A DNA stretch of 64,000 nucleotides from Pararobbsia alpina_A (GTDB taxonomy: Bacteria > Pseudomonadota > Gammaproteobacteria > Burkholderiales > Burkholderiaceae): assembly GCF_965118125.1 (NCBI RefSeq), contig NZ_OZ221287.1, positions 3,534,001 to 3,598,000 of the forward strand. Reading direction: 5' to 3'. Shown one piece after another: positions 9,014 through 17,765 of this stretch; within the stretch, counting starts at the first letter, position 1, and each line of letters starts with the position of its first letter. A program made the position numbers and the translations under genes. The notes under the pieces are model-generated. The model was not told the origin of the DNA and did no database searches. It was given only the letters and a program-made list of their open reading frames with translations.

Positions 9014-9567
9014 GTCCGGCCTCCGACACGGCGGCCCGCTGCGACAGGCACCGCAATACATGCCAGCCCCGGTGCGCACGCCGCCGCACCCGGCAACGTC
9101 GGACCGCGCCACGACAACTCGACGAGATCGACCGCCGGAGCAACAGGTCGAATTGAGAGACGTGCACCGTGCAAATGGCGCGACGCCTGTTCGCCCCATT
9201 CGTGTTCGACTTCTTCGGTTGAAGCACCTGCCCTCAGCGACTCCGCTGCCGCGACCACGACCCACACGGCTCGCCGGTACTCAGCCGAGTACCGAAGCGC
9301 GATCAAAGCCTGTTGCTGTGCCACTGCTGCCGTCAATACAACCGCGCATAACACGAACACGGCCACACACACCTCGACCAGCGCACTACCCGAAGCCGTC
9401 CGTGCAAGTATCCACGCAGACAACCGCGCAAGCATCCGTTCAGACGTCCGCGCAGTCATCGGTGCCAGCATCCGCGCACGCATCCCTGCCAACATGGCTG
9501 TCGATATTCCCTTCGACCCAGGCCTGACGTTCGAACCGCCAACCTTCCGGACTAGTACCTGTGGCAT
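9007..9567 (-). CDS. pilV: Type IV pilus minor pilin PilV-like
   Basis: A 186-residue minor pilin. A long basic leader (about 60 residues, with repeated Met/Ala/Arg) precedes ARTASG-SALVEVCVAVFVLC, the prepilin motif with Gly at -1 and Glu at +5. Then comes a PilV-like stretch with QQQALIALRYSAEYRRAVWV. The ATG at 9567 is chosen because it has a good GGAG site seven bases upstream and overlaps the end of the fimT-like gene, as expected in this operon; ATGs nearer the cleavage motif would give a shorter leader. It is co-transcribed with fimT, pilW and pilX/pilE. Confidence 0.78.
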   Translation of the reverse strand: MPQVLVRKVGGSNVRPGSKGISTAMLAGMRARMLAPMTARTSERMLARLSAWILARTASGSALVEVCVAVFVLCAVVLTAAVAQQQALIALRYSAEYRRAVWVVVAAAESLRAGASTEEVEHEWGEQASRHLHGARLSIRPVAPAVDLVELSWRGPTLPGAAACAPGLACIAVPVAAGRRVGGRTW

Positions 9568-10325
9568 GCTGACTCCACGACGCGTATTCGTCCGCTCGCC
9601 GCGACGGACACGCAACGCGCCAGATCGCTGTCACGCTCGCGCACCTGCTCGTGCGCGCCCAATCGGGTTCGCGAAGCATTCGTCCGGATTGGACCCTTTG
9701 CACGATCCGCAGCATCCACATCGTGCATGCCGTTCTCCGCGTACACGGCATTCGAAACAATCTCGAAGCTGCGCGGCTGGCCCGCAATACGGCCGAGCGG
9801 CGGGACAAACGTCACCGGTGTGCGCTTTGCGAGCACAGTGATTCCTCGACGCGACACGAACGACTGCACGACGGCAATCGGCTTGTGATCATGCGTCATG
9901 GAAACCAGGTTGGCGCATTCCCACGTGATGACGTCGCTCTGCGCGACGTCATCACGCGCCGCGGGTGCCGACGCAGCACGCCCGCACGCCTGTTCGAGAT
10001 CGGGCTGAACACACGTACGGTGAAGCGGCAGCCCCATCAGATCGGCAGCCTCGACAACCTCCCCGGCGCATAGCGACATAACCGAACCCGTACGCAGCGT
10101 CTCATCACGCGCACGCTCCAGCCACGCAATCCATTCGAGCGCACCCGCCTCGATACGCAAACGCGTCGCGGAACGTTCTAGAACCGGGACCGCCCACACG
10201 GCAGCCACCGCCATTACCGAGAGCACGATCAGTGTCTCGACGATGCTCAATCCCGAATACGACGGGCACCGCCATGTACGGCGCACGACGAGCACCACCC
10301 CGAATTGAATCTGCGTATCGCACAT
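9552..10325 (-). CDS. fimT: GspH/FimT family pseudopilin
   Basis: A 257-residue GspH/FimT-type minor pilin and the first gene of the minus-strand minor pilin operon. The N-terminal prepilin motif is YSG-LSIVETLIVLSVMAVAA, with Glu at +5. It is followed by WAVPVLERSATRLRIEAGALEWIAWLERARDET, the pattern typical of GspH (a segment for selecting assembly partners). The ATG at 10325 is chosen because further-upstream codons run towards the nrdR terminator. The C-terminal portion is rich in low-complexity and charged residues and longer than in most FimT proteins. Confidence 0.78.
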   Translation of the reverse strand: MCDTQIQFGVVLVVRRTWRCPSYSGLSIVETLIVLSVMAVAAVWAVPVLERSATRLRIEAGALEWIAWLERARDETLRTGSVMSLCAGEVVEAADLMGLPLHRTCVQPDLEQACGRAASAPAARDDVAQSDVITWECANLVSMTHDHKPIAVVQSFVSRRGITVLAKRTPVTFVPPLGRIAGQPRSFEIVSNAVYAENGMHDVDAADRAKGPIRTNASRTRLGAHEQVRERDSDLARCVSVAASGRIRVVESACHRY

Positions 10326-10495
10326 ATCCGCCTCGCCCACTGATCTCTCGATACCGGACTGTAGCGATCGCCGTCGCCTCGCAATAGCTGGCCGGATGGC
10401 CAGGGAAACGGCGCCGTCGACACCTCTCCACTCAGCACCAGACAAGCCCGACGCACATTGGCCGACAAAACGTGTGACCTCAAAACAGGCAGACG

Positions 10496-10523
10496 AAAAA
10501 AAACCGGCTCAATCAGCCGGTTT
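10496..10523 (-). terminator. Rho-independent terminator after nrdR
   Basis: Perfect hairpin AACCGGCT, loop CAATC, AGCCGGTT. On the minus strand it is followed by a run of eight T, so it ends the glyA-nrdR transcript 54 bases past nrdR. The plus-strand side also has a short TTTGG. Confidence 0.85.
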
Positions 10524-10576
10524 GGTTTGCTTCTCGGAACGTTCGACGAGAAGCGTTGCGCCTCACACGATCCGCG

Positions 10577-11077
10577 TCAGGAGACGCCGTTCTTGTCCTG
10601 GCGCTTGCGCACGGGACGCTGCGATCCGGCGCTGCGGATTTCCTGGAGCAAATCCTGAAACTCCGCGACGTCTTCGAAGCGCCGATACACCGACGCAAAG
10701 CGCACGTAGGCCACCTTGTCGAGCCGCCGCAGCTCATTCATGACGAGCTCGCCAAGTTGAGTGCTGCGGATTTCGCGTTCGCCCGAACCGAGCAACTGAT
10801 ATTCAATGCGCGCCACCGCGTCGGCCACGGCCTCTGCACTGACCGGACGCTTGCGCAAGGCCAGCTGCAAGCTCGCCGCGAGCTTGGTGCGATCGAACTC
10901 GACGCGGCTGCCGTCCTTCTTGACGACAACCGGCATCGCAAGTTCGACGCGCTCATACGTAGTGAAGCGCTTGTCGCACTCCGGGCAGCGGCGGCGCCGG
11001 CGAATCGCCGCACCGTCCTCGGACACGCGCGAATCCACCACTTGCGTGTCTTCGTGTCGGCAGAACGGGCAGCGCAT
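10577..11077 (-). CDS. nrdR: Transcriptional repressor NrdR
   Basis: A 166-residue ATP/dATP-sensing repressor of ribonucleotide reductase genes. The zinc ribbon is complete: MRCPFCRH near residue 1 and CPECDKRFTTYERVE near residue 31. It is followed by the ATP-cone domain (VVKKDGSRVEFDRTKL, then LGELVMNELRRLDKVAYVRFASVYRRF). The length is slightly above the usual 150-160 because of a basic C-terminal tail. It lies 21 bases after glyA on the same strand, an arrangement common in Burkholderiales. A strong terminator follows. Confidence 0.97.
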   Translation of the reverse strand: MRCPFCRHEDTQVVDSRVSEDGAAIRRRRRCPECDKRFTTYERVELAMPVVVKKDGSRVEFDRTKLAASLQLALRKRPVSAEAVADAVARIEYQLLGSGEREIRSTQLGELVMNELRRLDKVAYVRFASVYRRFEDVAEFQDLLQEIRSAGSQRPVRKRQDKNGVS

Positions 11078-11098
11078 CGCGGCGGCCTTTTCGAGTAA

Positions 11099-12346
11099 TT
11101 AGCGGTAGACCGGGAAGCGGCGCGTAAGCTCCGCAACCTCGCCCTTCACGCGTTCGATCGTTGCCGTGTCTTCCGGATTGTCGAGCACGTCGGCGATCAG
11201 ATTGCCCACCTTCTCGGCTTCGGCGACGCCGAATCCGCGCGTGGTCATCGCCGGCGAACCGACACGAATACCGCTCGTCACAAACGGCTTTTCCGGATCG
11301 TTCGGAATCGCGTTCTTGTTGACGGTGATATGCGCGGCGCCGAGCGCAGCTTCCGCCGCCTTGCCCGTAATCTTCTTCGCGCGGAGGTCGACGAGCATCA
11401 CGTGGCTTTCCGTCTTGCCCGACACGATGCGCAGGCCGCGCTTGACGAGCGTCTCGGCCAGCACGCGCGCGTTGTCGATGACGTGCTGCTGATATTCCTT
11501 GAACTCGGGCGACAGGGCTTCCTTGAACGCCACCGCCTTACCGGCGATCACATGCATCAGCGGACCGCCCTGAATGCCCGGGAAGATCGCCGAATTGACG
11601 GCCTTCTCATGTTCGGCCTTCATCAGGATCACACCACCGCGCGGGCCACGCAGGCTCTTGTGCGTCGTGGTCGTCACGAAATCGGCGAACGGCACCGGAT
11701 TCGGGTAGACACCAGCGGCGATCAGGCCTGCGTAGTGCGCCATGTCGACCATGAAGTACGCGCCGACAGCCTTGGCGACCTTCGCGATCCGCTCGAAATC
11801 GATCTTCAGCGCGAAGGCCGATGCACCGGCCACGATCATCTTCGGCTTGTGTTCGTTGGCAAGACGTTCCAACTCGACGTAGTCGATGTCTTCGTTCTCG
11901 TCGAGACCGTAGCTGACCACGTTGAACCACTTGCCCGACATGTTGACGGGCGAGCCGTGCGTCAGGTGGCCACCGTGCGCGAGGCTCATGCCCATGATCG
12001 TGTCGCCCGGCTTGAGCACCGCGAAGAACACGCCCTGGTTGGCCTGCGAGCCGGAGTTCGGCTGCACGTTCGCCGCCTCGGCGCCGAACAGTTGCTTGAC
12101 GCGGTCGATCGCGAGCTGCTCGACGATGTCGACATATTCGCAGCCGCCGTAGTAGCGCTTGCCGGGGTAGCCCTCAGCGTACTTGTTGGTCAGTTGCGAG
12201 CCTTGCGCCTCGAGCACGGCCGGGCTCGTGTAGTTTTCCGACGCGATCAGCTCGATGTGTTCTTCCTGGCGAACGTTTTCTTTCTGGATGGCGCTCCAGA
12301 GTTCGGGGTCGACGTTGGCGATCGTTTGCTTGGCTTTATCGAACAT
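11099..12346 (-). CDS. glyA: Serine hydroxymethyltransferase
   Basis: A 415-residue PLP enzyme interconverting serine and glycine with tetrahydrofolate, the main source of one-carbon units. Signatures seen include LIASENYTSPAVLEAQGS, NKYAEGYPGKRYYGG and the PLP-lysine motif VTTTTHKSLRGPRGG. ATG 12346 gives the normal N-terminus MFDKAKQTIA; the long upstream in-frame extension is not coding. It probably forms a bicistronic unit with nrdR. Cytosolic and full length. Confidence 0.98.
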   Translation of the reverse strand: MFDKAKQTIANVDPELWSAIQKENVRQEEHIELIASENYTSPAVLEAQGSQLTNKYAEGYPGKRYYGGCEYVDIVEQLAIDRVKQLFGAEAANVQPNSGSQANQGVFFAVLKPGDTIMGMSLAHGGHLTHGSPVNMSGKWFNVVSYGLDENEDIDYVELERLANEHKPKMIVAGASAFALKIDFERIAKVAKAVGAYFMVDMAHYAGLIAAGVYPNPVPFADFVTTTTHKSLRGPRGGVILMKAEHEKAVNSAIFPGIQGGPLMHVIAGKAVAFKEALSPEFKEYQQHVIDNARVLAETLVKRGLRIVSGKTESHVMLVDLRAKKITGKAAEAALGAAHITVNKNAIPNDPEKPFVTSGIRVGSPAMTTRGFGVAEAEKVGNLIADVLDNPEDTATIERVKGEVAELTRRFPVYR

Positions 12347-12712
12347 GGCAATTCCGGTGACATAGGGGGTTCGGCCTGGCTCGCACGGGTTGCGAACGGC
12401 ACGGAGGCGGCGCGAAGGCGGGATGGCCTTGGAGCAGCCGCGCGAACCGGCGCAATATGCAACGCATCGCACACGCATCGAGTCATGGCTGCCCAGGCGA
12501 ACGGCTGAAAACGCCTCTGCGCTTCACGGTGGTGGCCCACCTCGGACTCCGGAAAGTCGCTATCGCCAGTCACGCAGAGGTTTGGGCCGTAGTGTATTGG
12601 ATGGCGCGTGAATAGGCAATCGAGCCCGGCCCATCAAGGCTGCAAGGGCTCTGTATGCCTGCCGGAAGGCCATTCAGACTGAACCGCCTCGCGTTTTCGG
12701 TAGAATGCGCGC
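12347..12712. other. Divergent promoter region between glyA and ybgC
   Basis: A 366-base gap between divergent genes, so it must hold the promoters of the glyA-nrdR unit and of ybgC with the Tol-Pal genes. A TAGAAT -10-like box lies at 12701-12706, close to the ybgC start. No riboswitch or other conserved structure was recognised. Confidence 0.5.
12701..12706 (+). promoter_or_regulatory. Candidate -10 box for ybgC
   Basis: TAGAAT lies only six bases before the ybgC ATG at 12713, and no Shine-Dalgarno sequence is present. If used, transcription would start at or next to the A of the ATG, giving a leaderless message. No good -35 box is visible, so confidence is low. Confidence 0.35.
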
Positions 12713-13174
12713 ATGAACTTGCCTGCTGAACCGAACACAGGGCCCGAGACCTTTGTCTGGCCGATCCGTGTTTATTTCGAAGACACCGACATGGGCGGCA
12801 TCGTCTTCTACGCCAATTACCTCAAATACTTCGAGCGCGCGCGCACGGAATGGCTGCGCGCCTGCGGCATCACGCAAAGCGTGCTGACGCAGGCTTACGG
12901 AACCATGTTTGTCGTCAGAAGCACGGCCGTCGACTATCGTGCGCCGGCGAGGCTCGACGACCAGGTCGAGATTTACAGTGTCGCAAGCCGGATCGGCCGC
13001 GCGTCGGTCGACTTTGATCAGCAAGCCTGGTGCGCAGGCACGTTGCTCGCGACAGGAATAATCCGCGTGGGCTGCGTCGACCGCGATTCGATGAAGCCGG
13101 CGGCGATCGCGCCGGAAGTGCTCGAGGCCCTGCAAACCGGCCCGCTCAGCCGTCGTGGTGAACTCATGGCGTAG
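12713..13174 (+). CDS. ybgC: Tol-Pal-associated acyl-CoA thioesterase YbgC
   Basis: A 153-residue hotdog-fold thioesterase of the 4HBT/YbgC family, the standard first gene of tol-pal clusters. The active-site region VYFEDTDMGGIVFYANYLKY (residues 18-37) contains the catalytic Asp, followed by FERARTEWLRACG. It hydrolyses acyl-CoA or acyl-ACP; its part in Tol-Pal function is still unclear. The gene precedes tolQ by 197 bases. The start is ATG 12713, with no visible ribosome site. Confidence 0.95.
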   Translation: MNLPAEPNTGPETFVWPIRVYFEDTDMGGIVFYANYLKYFERARTEWLRACGITQSVLTQAYGTMFVVRSTAVDYRAPARLDDQVEIYSVASRIGRASVDFDQQAWCAGTLLATGIIRVGCVDRDSMKPAAIAPEVLEALQTGPLSRRGELMA

Positions 13175-13371
13175 CCGCCGTACTAAGACGTGTCTTTTTT
13201 ACGCGAAGAGGTCGTCCTTTTACGGCCTCCGGACGTTGGAACCCCTGACAGACAGGCAAGCGCCCCGGCCTGCCGCTCCAATGCGGCCGTGGCACCCTTT
13301 ATTTTTTTAACGCATCGTTGACGCCCAGACAGACTGCCCGCCGGCCCGTCCGGTGAACATTTGCAAACTTT

Positions 13372-14049
13372 ATGAACAACGCACAAGACCTGTCGATCAT
13401 CTCCCTCGTGCTCAACGCGAGCCTGCTCGCGCAGGCCGTGATGGCCCTGCTCCTGCTGCTCTCGTTGCTGTCGTGGACGTTTATTTTCCGCAAGTGGTTT
13501 GCGATTCGGCGTGCGCGCTCGCAGACCGAAAACTTCGAACGCGACTTCTGGTCGGGCGGCGACTTGCAGGCGCTGTATCAAAGCGCGGCCAACAGCCGCC
13601 ATTCGATCGGCGCGCTCGAACGGATCTTTGAATCGGGCATGCGCGAATTCCTGAAAGCCAAGGAAAAGCGCCTTACCGACCCTGGCCTGATTCTCGACGG
13701 CGCGCGCCGCGCCATGCGTGCAGCGTTCCAGCGTGAACTTGACGTTCTTGAAAGCAACCTTGCATTCCTCGCATCGGTCGGCTCGGTCAGCCCCTATATC
13801 GGGTTGTTCGGCACGGTGTGGGGGATCATGAATGCGTTCACGGGCCTCTCGAATGTGCAGCAAGCGACGCTCGCGAGCGTGGCGCCCGGCATTGCCGAAG
13901 CCCTGACGGCCACGGCAATCGGCCTGTTCGCCGCGATCCCGGCCGTGGTGGCGTACAACCGCTACTCACACGACATCGACCGTCTTGCGAACCGCTTCGA
14001 GACCTTCGTCGAAGAGTTCTCGAACATCCTCCAACGACAAACCCACTAG
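13372..14049 (+). CDS. tolQ: Tol-Pal system protein TolQ
   Basis: A 225-residue inner-membrane protein homologous to ExbB and MotA; it forms the proton-driven stator with TolR. Three membrane segments are visible: about residues 18-40 (VMALLLLLSLLSWTFIF), 130-150 (LAFLASVGSVSPYIGLFGTV) and 165-190 (VAPGIAEALTATAIGLFAAI). The family's SVSPYIGLFGTVWGIMNAF is intact. It is followed by tolR after 10 bases. It powers outer-membrane constriction at division. Confidence 0.97.
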   Translation: MNNAQDLSIISLVLNASLLAQAVMALLLLLSLLSWTFIFRKWFAIRRARSQTENFERDFWSGGDLQALYQSAANSRHSIGALERIFESGMREFLKAKEKRLTDPGLILDGARRAMRAAFQRELDVLESNLAFLASVGSVSPYIGLFGTVWGIMNAFTGLSNVQQATLASVAPGIAEALTATAIGLFAAIPAVVAYNRYSHDIDRLANRFETFVEEFSNILQRQTH

Positions 14050-14059
14050 GAGCGCGGCG

Positions 14060-14503
14060 ATGGCAGGAGGAATCCAGCAGGGCATGCGCGGAGGCCGACG
14101 CCGCCGCGCGATGGCCGATATCAATGTGGTGCCGTACATCGACGTGATGCTCGTGCTGCTTGTGATCTTCATGGTCACGGCACCGCTCGTCGCACCGTCG
14201 GTCATCAATCTGCCAAGCGTGGGCGGGAGCGCCCAGCAACAGCAAATTCCGCCGCTCGTCGTCAGCATCAAGGCGGACGGCAATGTATCGGTGCGCTACA
14301 AGGACGAGAGCGGCTCGCACGAGCAGCAGATGTCACAGACGGACCTCAAGAACTTCGTGGCCCAGCGGGCGCCGTCGAACCCTGACCAGCCTGTCGTCAT
14401 TGCGGCCGACAAGACCGTGCAGTACGACAAGGTCATGGGCGTGATGTCCGATCTCAAGAGCATCGGTGTCAAGCGCGTGGGCCTGCTCGTCAAATCGAAA
14501 TGA
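14060..14503 (+). CDS. tolR: Tol-Pal system protein TolR
   Basis: A 147-residue ExbD/TolR-family protein with one membrane helix, DINVVPYIDVMLVLLVIFMV, carrying the proton-conducting Asp (YIDVML). A periplasmic domain follows, ending in VMGVMSDLKSIGVKRVGLL. The ATG at 14060 is supported by a TAGGAG site directly after the tolQ stop; the N-terminus RRRRAMADINVVP is typical. Its stop overlaps tolA by four bases (ATGA). Confidence 0.97.
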   Translation: MAGGIQQGMRGGRRRRAMADINVVPYIDVMLVLLVIFMVTAPLVAPSVINLPSVGGSAQQQQIPPLVVSIKADGNVSVRYKDESGSHEQQMSQTDLKNFVAQRAPSNPDQPVVIAADKTVQYDKVMGVMSDLKSIGVKRVGLLVKSK

Positions 14504-15525
14504 TGAAGCGCGCAGCGTATCGACCGACCAGACCGCCGCATGAACGCGGCACGACGCGGGCCTTCGTGCTCGCGATCGTGATGCACGTGTTGCTCGCGGC
14601 ATTCCTGTATTTCGGCATTCACTGGAAAAACAGTTCGCCCACGGGCTCCGAGGCCGAACTGTGGACGGACGTGCCCGATGTGACACCGACAGTGCCACAG
14701 CCGGTCGCGCCCGCCCCCGTGCAGCCGGCGCCGCCGCCGCCTCCTCAGGAGGACGCGGACATCGCGCTGCAGGAAGCCAAGCGTAAGCAACAGGAACAAC
14801 AACAAAAGGAAGCCGCCCTGCTCGCGGAACAACAGAAGCAGGCGCAGATCAAGCTTCAGCAGCAGGAAGCGGCGCGGCAGAAGGAACTCGCCGACCAGCA
14901 GGCAGCGCTCGCTAAGCAGAAGGCCGCGCAGGACGCTGCGGCCAAGGCAGCTCAGGCCGAAGCTGCAAAGCAGGCGCAGATCGAAGCGCAGAAGAAACAA
15001 CAGCAGATCGAGCAGCAAAAGCAGCAGCAGGAGCTGGCCGATCAGCAGAAGGAGAAGGCTCAGCAGGACGCTGCAGCCAAGGCCGAGGCGCAAAAGGCCG
15101 CCAAGGCCAAGGCTGAAGCCGACGCGAAGGCCAAGGCCGCCGCCGACCAGGCCCGCCACGCACGCCTCGCCGCCCTGCAAGGCGCGGCTGGCGAAGGCGA
15201 GACGACGGGCGTGGGCGCCGGGACGACCGGTTCCGCGACAGGCGCGGGCGGCACCGGATCGCCGGGATATGCCGAGAAGGTGCGTGCGAAGGTGAAGCCG
15301 GAGATCAATTTCGGCGGCAATGTCGAGGACAACAAGGCCGCTGTCGTGGCGGTCTCGTGCGCGCCCGATGGGACGGTCCTGTCGGTGCGACTGGTGACGT
15401 CGAGCGGCAACGACGGCTGGGACACCGCGGTTCAACGCGCGGTGGAAGCCGCGAGTCCGATGCCGCGCGACGTCGACGGCAAGGCGCCGCGCAGCTTCCA
15501 GATCCGGTTCAAGCAAAGGGACTGA
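14500..15525 (+). CDS. tolA: Tol-Pal system protein TolA
   Basis: A 341-residue protein linking the TolQR motor to TolB/Pal. It has one N-terminal membrane helix (AFVLAIVMHVLLAAFLYFGI, about residues 22-41) and a proline-rich hinge (VAPAPVQPAPPPPPQ). A long Ala/Lys/Gln/Glu coiled coil follows (about 85-220), then a Gly/Thr linker. The C-terminal TolA/TonB-like domain ends with VQRAVEAASPMPRDVDGK and FQIRFKQRD. The order and the overlap with tolR are standard. Confidence 0.95.
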   Translation: MMKRAAYRPTRPPHERGTTRAFVLAIVMHVLLAAFLYFGIHWKNSSPTGSEAELWTDVPDVTPTVPQPVAPAPVQPAPPPPPQEDADIALQEAKRKQQEQQQKEAALLAEQQKQAQIKLQQQEAARQKELADQQAALAKQKAAQDAAAKAAQAEAAKQAQIEAQKKQQQIEQQKQQQELADQQKEKAQQDAAAKAEAQKAAKAKAEADAKAKAAADQARHARLAALQGAAGEGETTGVGAGTTGSATGAGGTGSPGYAEKVRAKVKPEINFGGNVEDNKAAVVAVSCAPDGTVLSVRLVTSSGNDGWDTAVQRAVEAASPMPRDVDGKAPRSFQIRFKQRD

Positions 15526-15797
15526 CCATGCCAGTCATCGCCGTCCGATACGCACTGCGCAGCGCTTCAGAGCATGGGAAGCTTTGCGCATGCGCGACGG
15601 CCGGCGAGTCTGGCACGGTTTTTTCTAAGGATCCGAGGCTACAGCACGTCATATCGATCGGGTAAAAGTCCGAATGCGTGTCGGAATGGCGCGCGAGGCT
15701 TGTCAGACCGCGCAGATGGAACATTCAGCCGGTAATTCTGTCTAGCGTGGGTGCGTCAGGCGCGCCCCCTTTTTTTCTCGCCTTTTACGAAAAGAGC

Positions 15798-17105
15798 ATG
15801 AGCGTATTCAACAGAGTGGCTAAGTTTTTGGGCTTTCGGGCCATCCTCCTGACCAGTTTCGCGGCGCTTTCCGTTGCATCCGGGGCGGCTCACGCGGATC
15901 TGACCGTCGACATCACCGGTGTCGGTTCCAACCTGTATCCGATCGCGATCGCCCCGTATACGAACGACGACGCGACGCAAATCGCTGCGATCGTGCGCGC
16001 GGACCTGCAGAACAGCGGCCGGTTCTCGAACATCAACGCCGGTTCGCAGCCGGTGGGTGAAAACGACTCGGTCGACCTCGCCGGCTGGAAGGGCAAGGGC
16101 GCCAACGCGTTCGTCGGCGGCAGCGTGACCAAGCTCGCCAACGGCGACTACGACGTCCGTTTCCGTCTGTACGACACCGTCAAGCAGCAAAGCCTTGGCG
16201 GTCTCGCGCTGACGAGCTCGCAGGCCAATCTGCGCATGACGGCGCACAAGATCTCCGACTACATCTATCAGAAGCTGCTCGGCGTTCGCGGCGTGTTCGC
16301 CACGCGCCTGTCGTATGTGCAGCGCGTCGGCAATCGCTATCAGCTCAAGATTTCGGACTCGGACGGACAGAACGAGCACATCGCGCTGTCGAGCCCCGAG
16401 CCGATAATTTCGCCGGCATGGTCGCCGGACGGCACGAAGGTCGCCTACGTATCGTTTGAAAAGAAAAAGCCGATCGTCTACGTGCACGATCTGCCGACCG
16501 GCCAGCGTGTGATGATTTCGGACCAGAAGGGCAACAACAGCGCGCCGGCATGGTCGCCGGACGGCAAGCATCTCGCCGTGGCGCTGACGCTCACGGGCAA
16601 CACGCAGATCTACATGGTCAACGCGGATGGCTCGGGCCTGCGCCGTCTCACGCAGACGGGCGGCATCGATACCGAACCGTCGTTCTCGGCGGACGGCCAG
16701 ACGATCTATTTCACGAGCGATCGGGGTGGCCAGCCGCAGATCTACAAGATGTCGGCGCAGGGTGAGTCCGCCGGTGGTGCACAGCGCGTCACCTTCCATG
16801 GCTCGTACAATACGAGCCCGCAGATCAGCCCCGACGGCAAGTACCTCGCGTATATCTCGCGCGTGGGGGGTGCGTTCAAACTTTACGTGCAGGATCTGTC
16901 GAGCGGTGATGCAACCGGCCTGACGGATACCGCGCACGACGAATCGCCGACATTCGCGGCGAATGGCCAGTACATCCTTTACGCGACGCAATCGGGCGGC
17001 CGCGCCGTGCTCGCTGCCGTCTCGGTCGACGGTACGACGCACCAGGTGCTGTCGGTCAAGGGTGGCGATGTCAGCCATCCGTCGTGGGGACCGTTCATGC
17101 AGTAA
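15798..17105 (+). CDS. tolB: Tol-Pal system translocation protein TolB
   Basis: A 435-residue periplasmic protein. The N-terminal signal peptide ends at about AAHA (residues 32-35). An N-terminal domain comes next (DLTVDITGVGSNLYPIAIAP, then RADLQNSGRF), then a six-bladed beta-propeller of WD40-like repeats with recurring SPDGK, YFTSDRGG and SFSADGQ motifs. ATG 15798 is selected because it gives a proper signal sequence; the longer upstream frame lacks one. It binds Pal and TolA. Confidence 0.97.
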   Translation: MSVFNRVAKFLGFRAILLTSFAALSVASGAAHADLTVDITGVGSNLYPIAIAPYTNDDATQIAAIVRADLQNSGRFSNINAGSQPVGENDSVDLAGWKGKGANAFVGGSVTKLANGDYDVRFRLYDTVKQQSLGGLALTSSQANLRMTAHKISDYIYQKLLGVRGVFATRLSYVQRVGNRYQLKISDSDGQNEHIALSSPEPIISPAWSPDGTKVAYVSFEKKKPIVYVHDLPTGQRVMISDQKGNNSAPAWSPDGKHLAVALTLTGNTQIYMVNADGSGLRRLTQTGGIDTEPSFSADGQTIYFTSDRGGQPQIYKMSAQGESAGGAQRVTFHGSYNTSPQISPDGKYLAYISRVGGAFKLYVQDLSSGDATGLTDTAHDESPTFAANGQYILYATQSGGRAVLAAVSVDGTTHQVLSVKGGDVSHPSWGPFMQ

Positions 17106-17240
17106 GAGATTGGCGGGCCGGCGTCTGGGCGCCGGCCGCGGTCTCGTGTATGGCTTGTAGTAATCGCAGTAAAACGTGGTACCACACGCAACGTCGTATA
17201 TGTCGTACGGCTTCACGCAATAACACAAGGAGAGTTTCAA

Positions 17241-17750
17241 ATGATGTCCAAGCTTCGCCTGATCCTCGTAACAGGCCTGATCGGCCTGCTCGCCGCCTGC
17301 CACTCCGGTGTCAAGCTCGACGAAAACGCCAACGCCAAGAACGGCGCGGTCGGTACGCAACCGAACCCGAACGATGTTCAACAAGTGAACGTTGATCCGC
17401 TGAACGATCCGAACAGCCCGCTCGCCAAGCGCAGCATCTATTTCGACTTCGACAGCTACTCGGTCAAGGACGAATACCAGCAACTGCTCGGCCAACACGC
17501 GCAATATCTGAAGTCGCACCCGCAACGTCACGTCCTGATCCAGGGCAACACCGACGAACGCGGCACGAGCGAGTACAACCTCGCGCTTGGTCAGAAGCGT
17601 GCTGAAGCCGTTCGCAAGGCGCTGTCGCTGCTCGGCGTGCCCGATTCGCAGATGGAAGCTGTGAGCCTGGGCAAGGAAAAGCCGCAAGCTACGGGTCATG
17701 ACGAAGCTTCGTGGGCGCAAAACCGCCGCTCGGACCTGGTCTATCAATAA
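17241..17750 (+). CDS. pal: Peptidoglycan-associated lipoprotein Pal
   Basis: A 169-residue outer-membrane lipoprotein. The signal has the lipobox LLAAC, with the lipidated Cys near residue 21. The OmpA-like peptidoglycan-binding domain contains IYFDFDSYSVKDEY, IQGNTDERGTSEYNLALGQKRA and the C-terminal NRRSDLVYQ. An AAGGAGAG ribosome site precedes the ATG. It anchors the outer membrane to the wall and binds TolB. Confidence 0.98.
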   Translation: MMSKLRLILVTGLIGLLAACHSGVKLDENANAKNGAVGTQPNPNDVQQVNVDPLNDPNSPLAKRSIYFDFDSYSVKDEYQQLLGQHAQYLKSHPQRHVLIQGNTDERGTSEYNLALGQKRAEAVRKALSLLGVPDSQMEAVSLGKEKPQATGHDEASWAQNRRSDLVYQ

Positions 17751-17765
17751 ACGGAAGATTGCCCG

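Noticed and set aside
8600..9841. A 413-codon plus-strand frame over the pilin genes
   Set aside because: Antisense to pilW, pilV and fimT, which carry prepilin motifs; the product is a Thr/Ala/Arg-rich shadow.
11330..12508. A 392-codon plus-strand frame
   Set aside because: Antisense to glyA; the composition is that of a reverse-complement shadow.
14296..15516. A 406-codon minus-strand frame with Leu-rich repeats
   Set aside because: It is the complement of the TolA coiled coil (Gln/Lys/Ala codons read as Leu).
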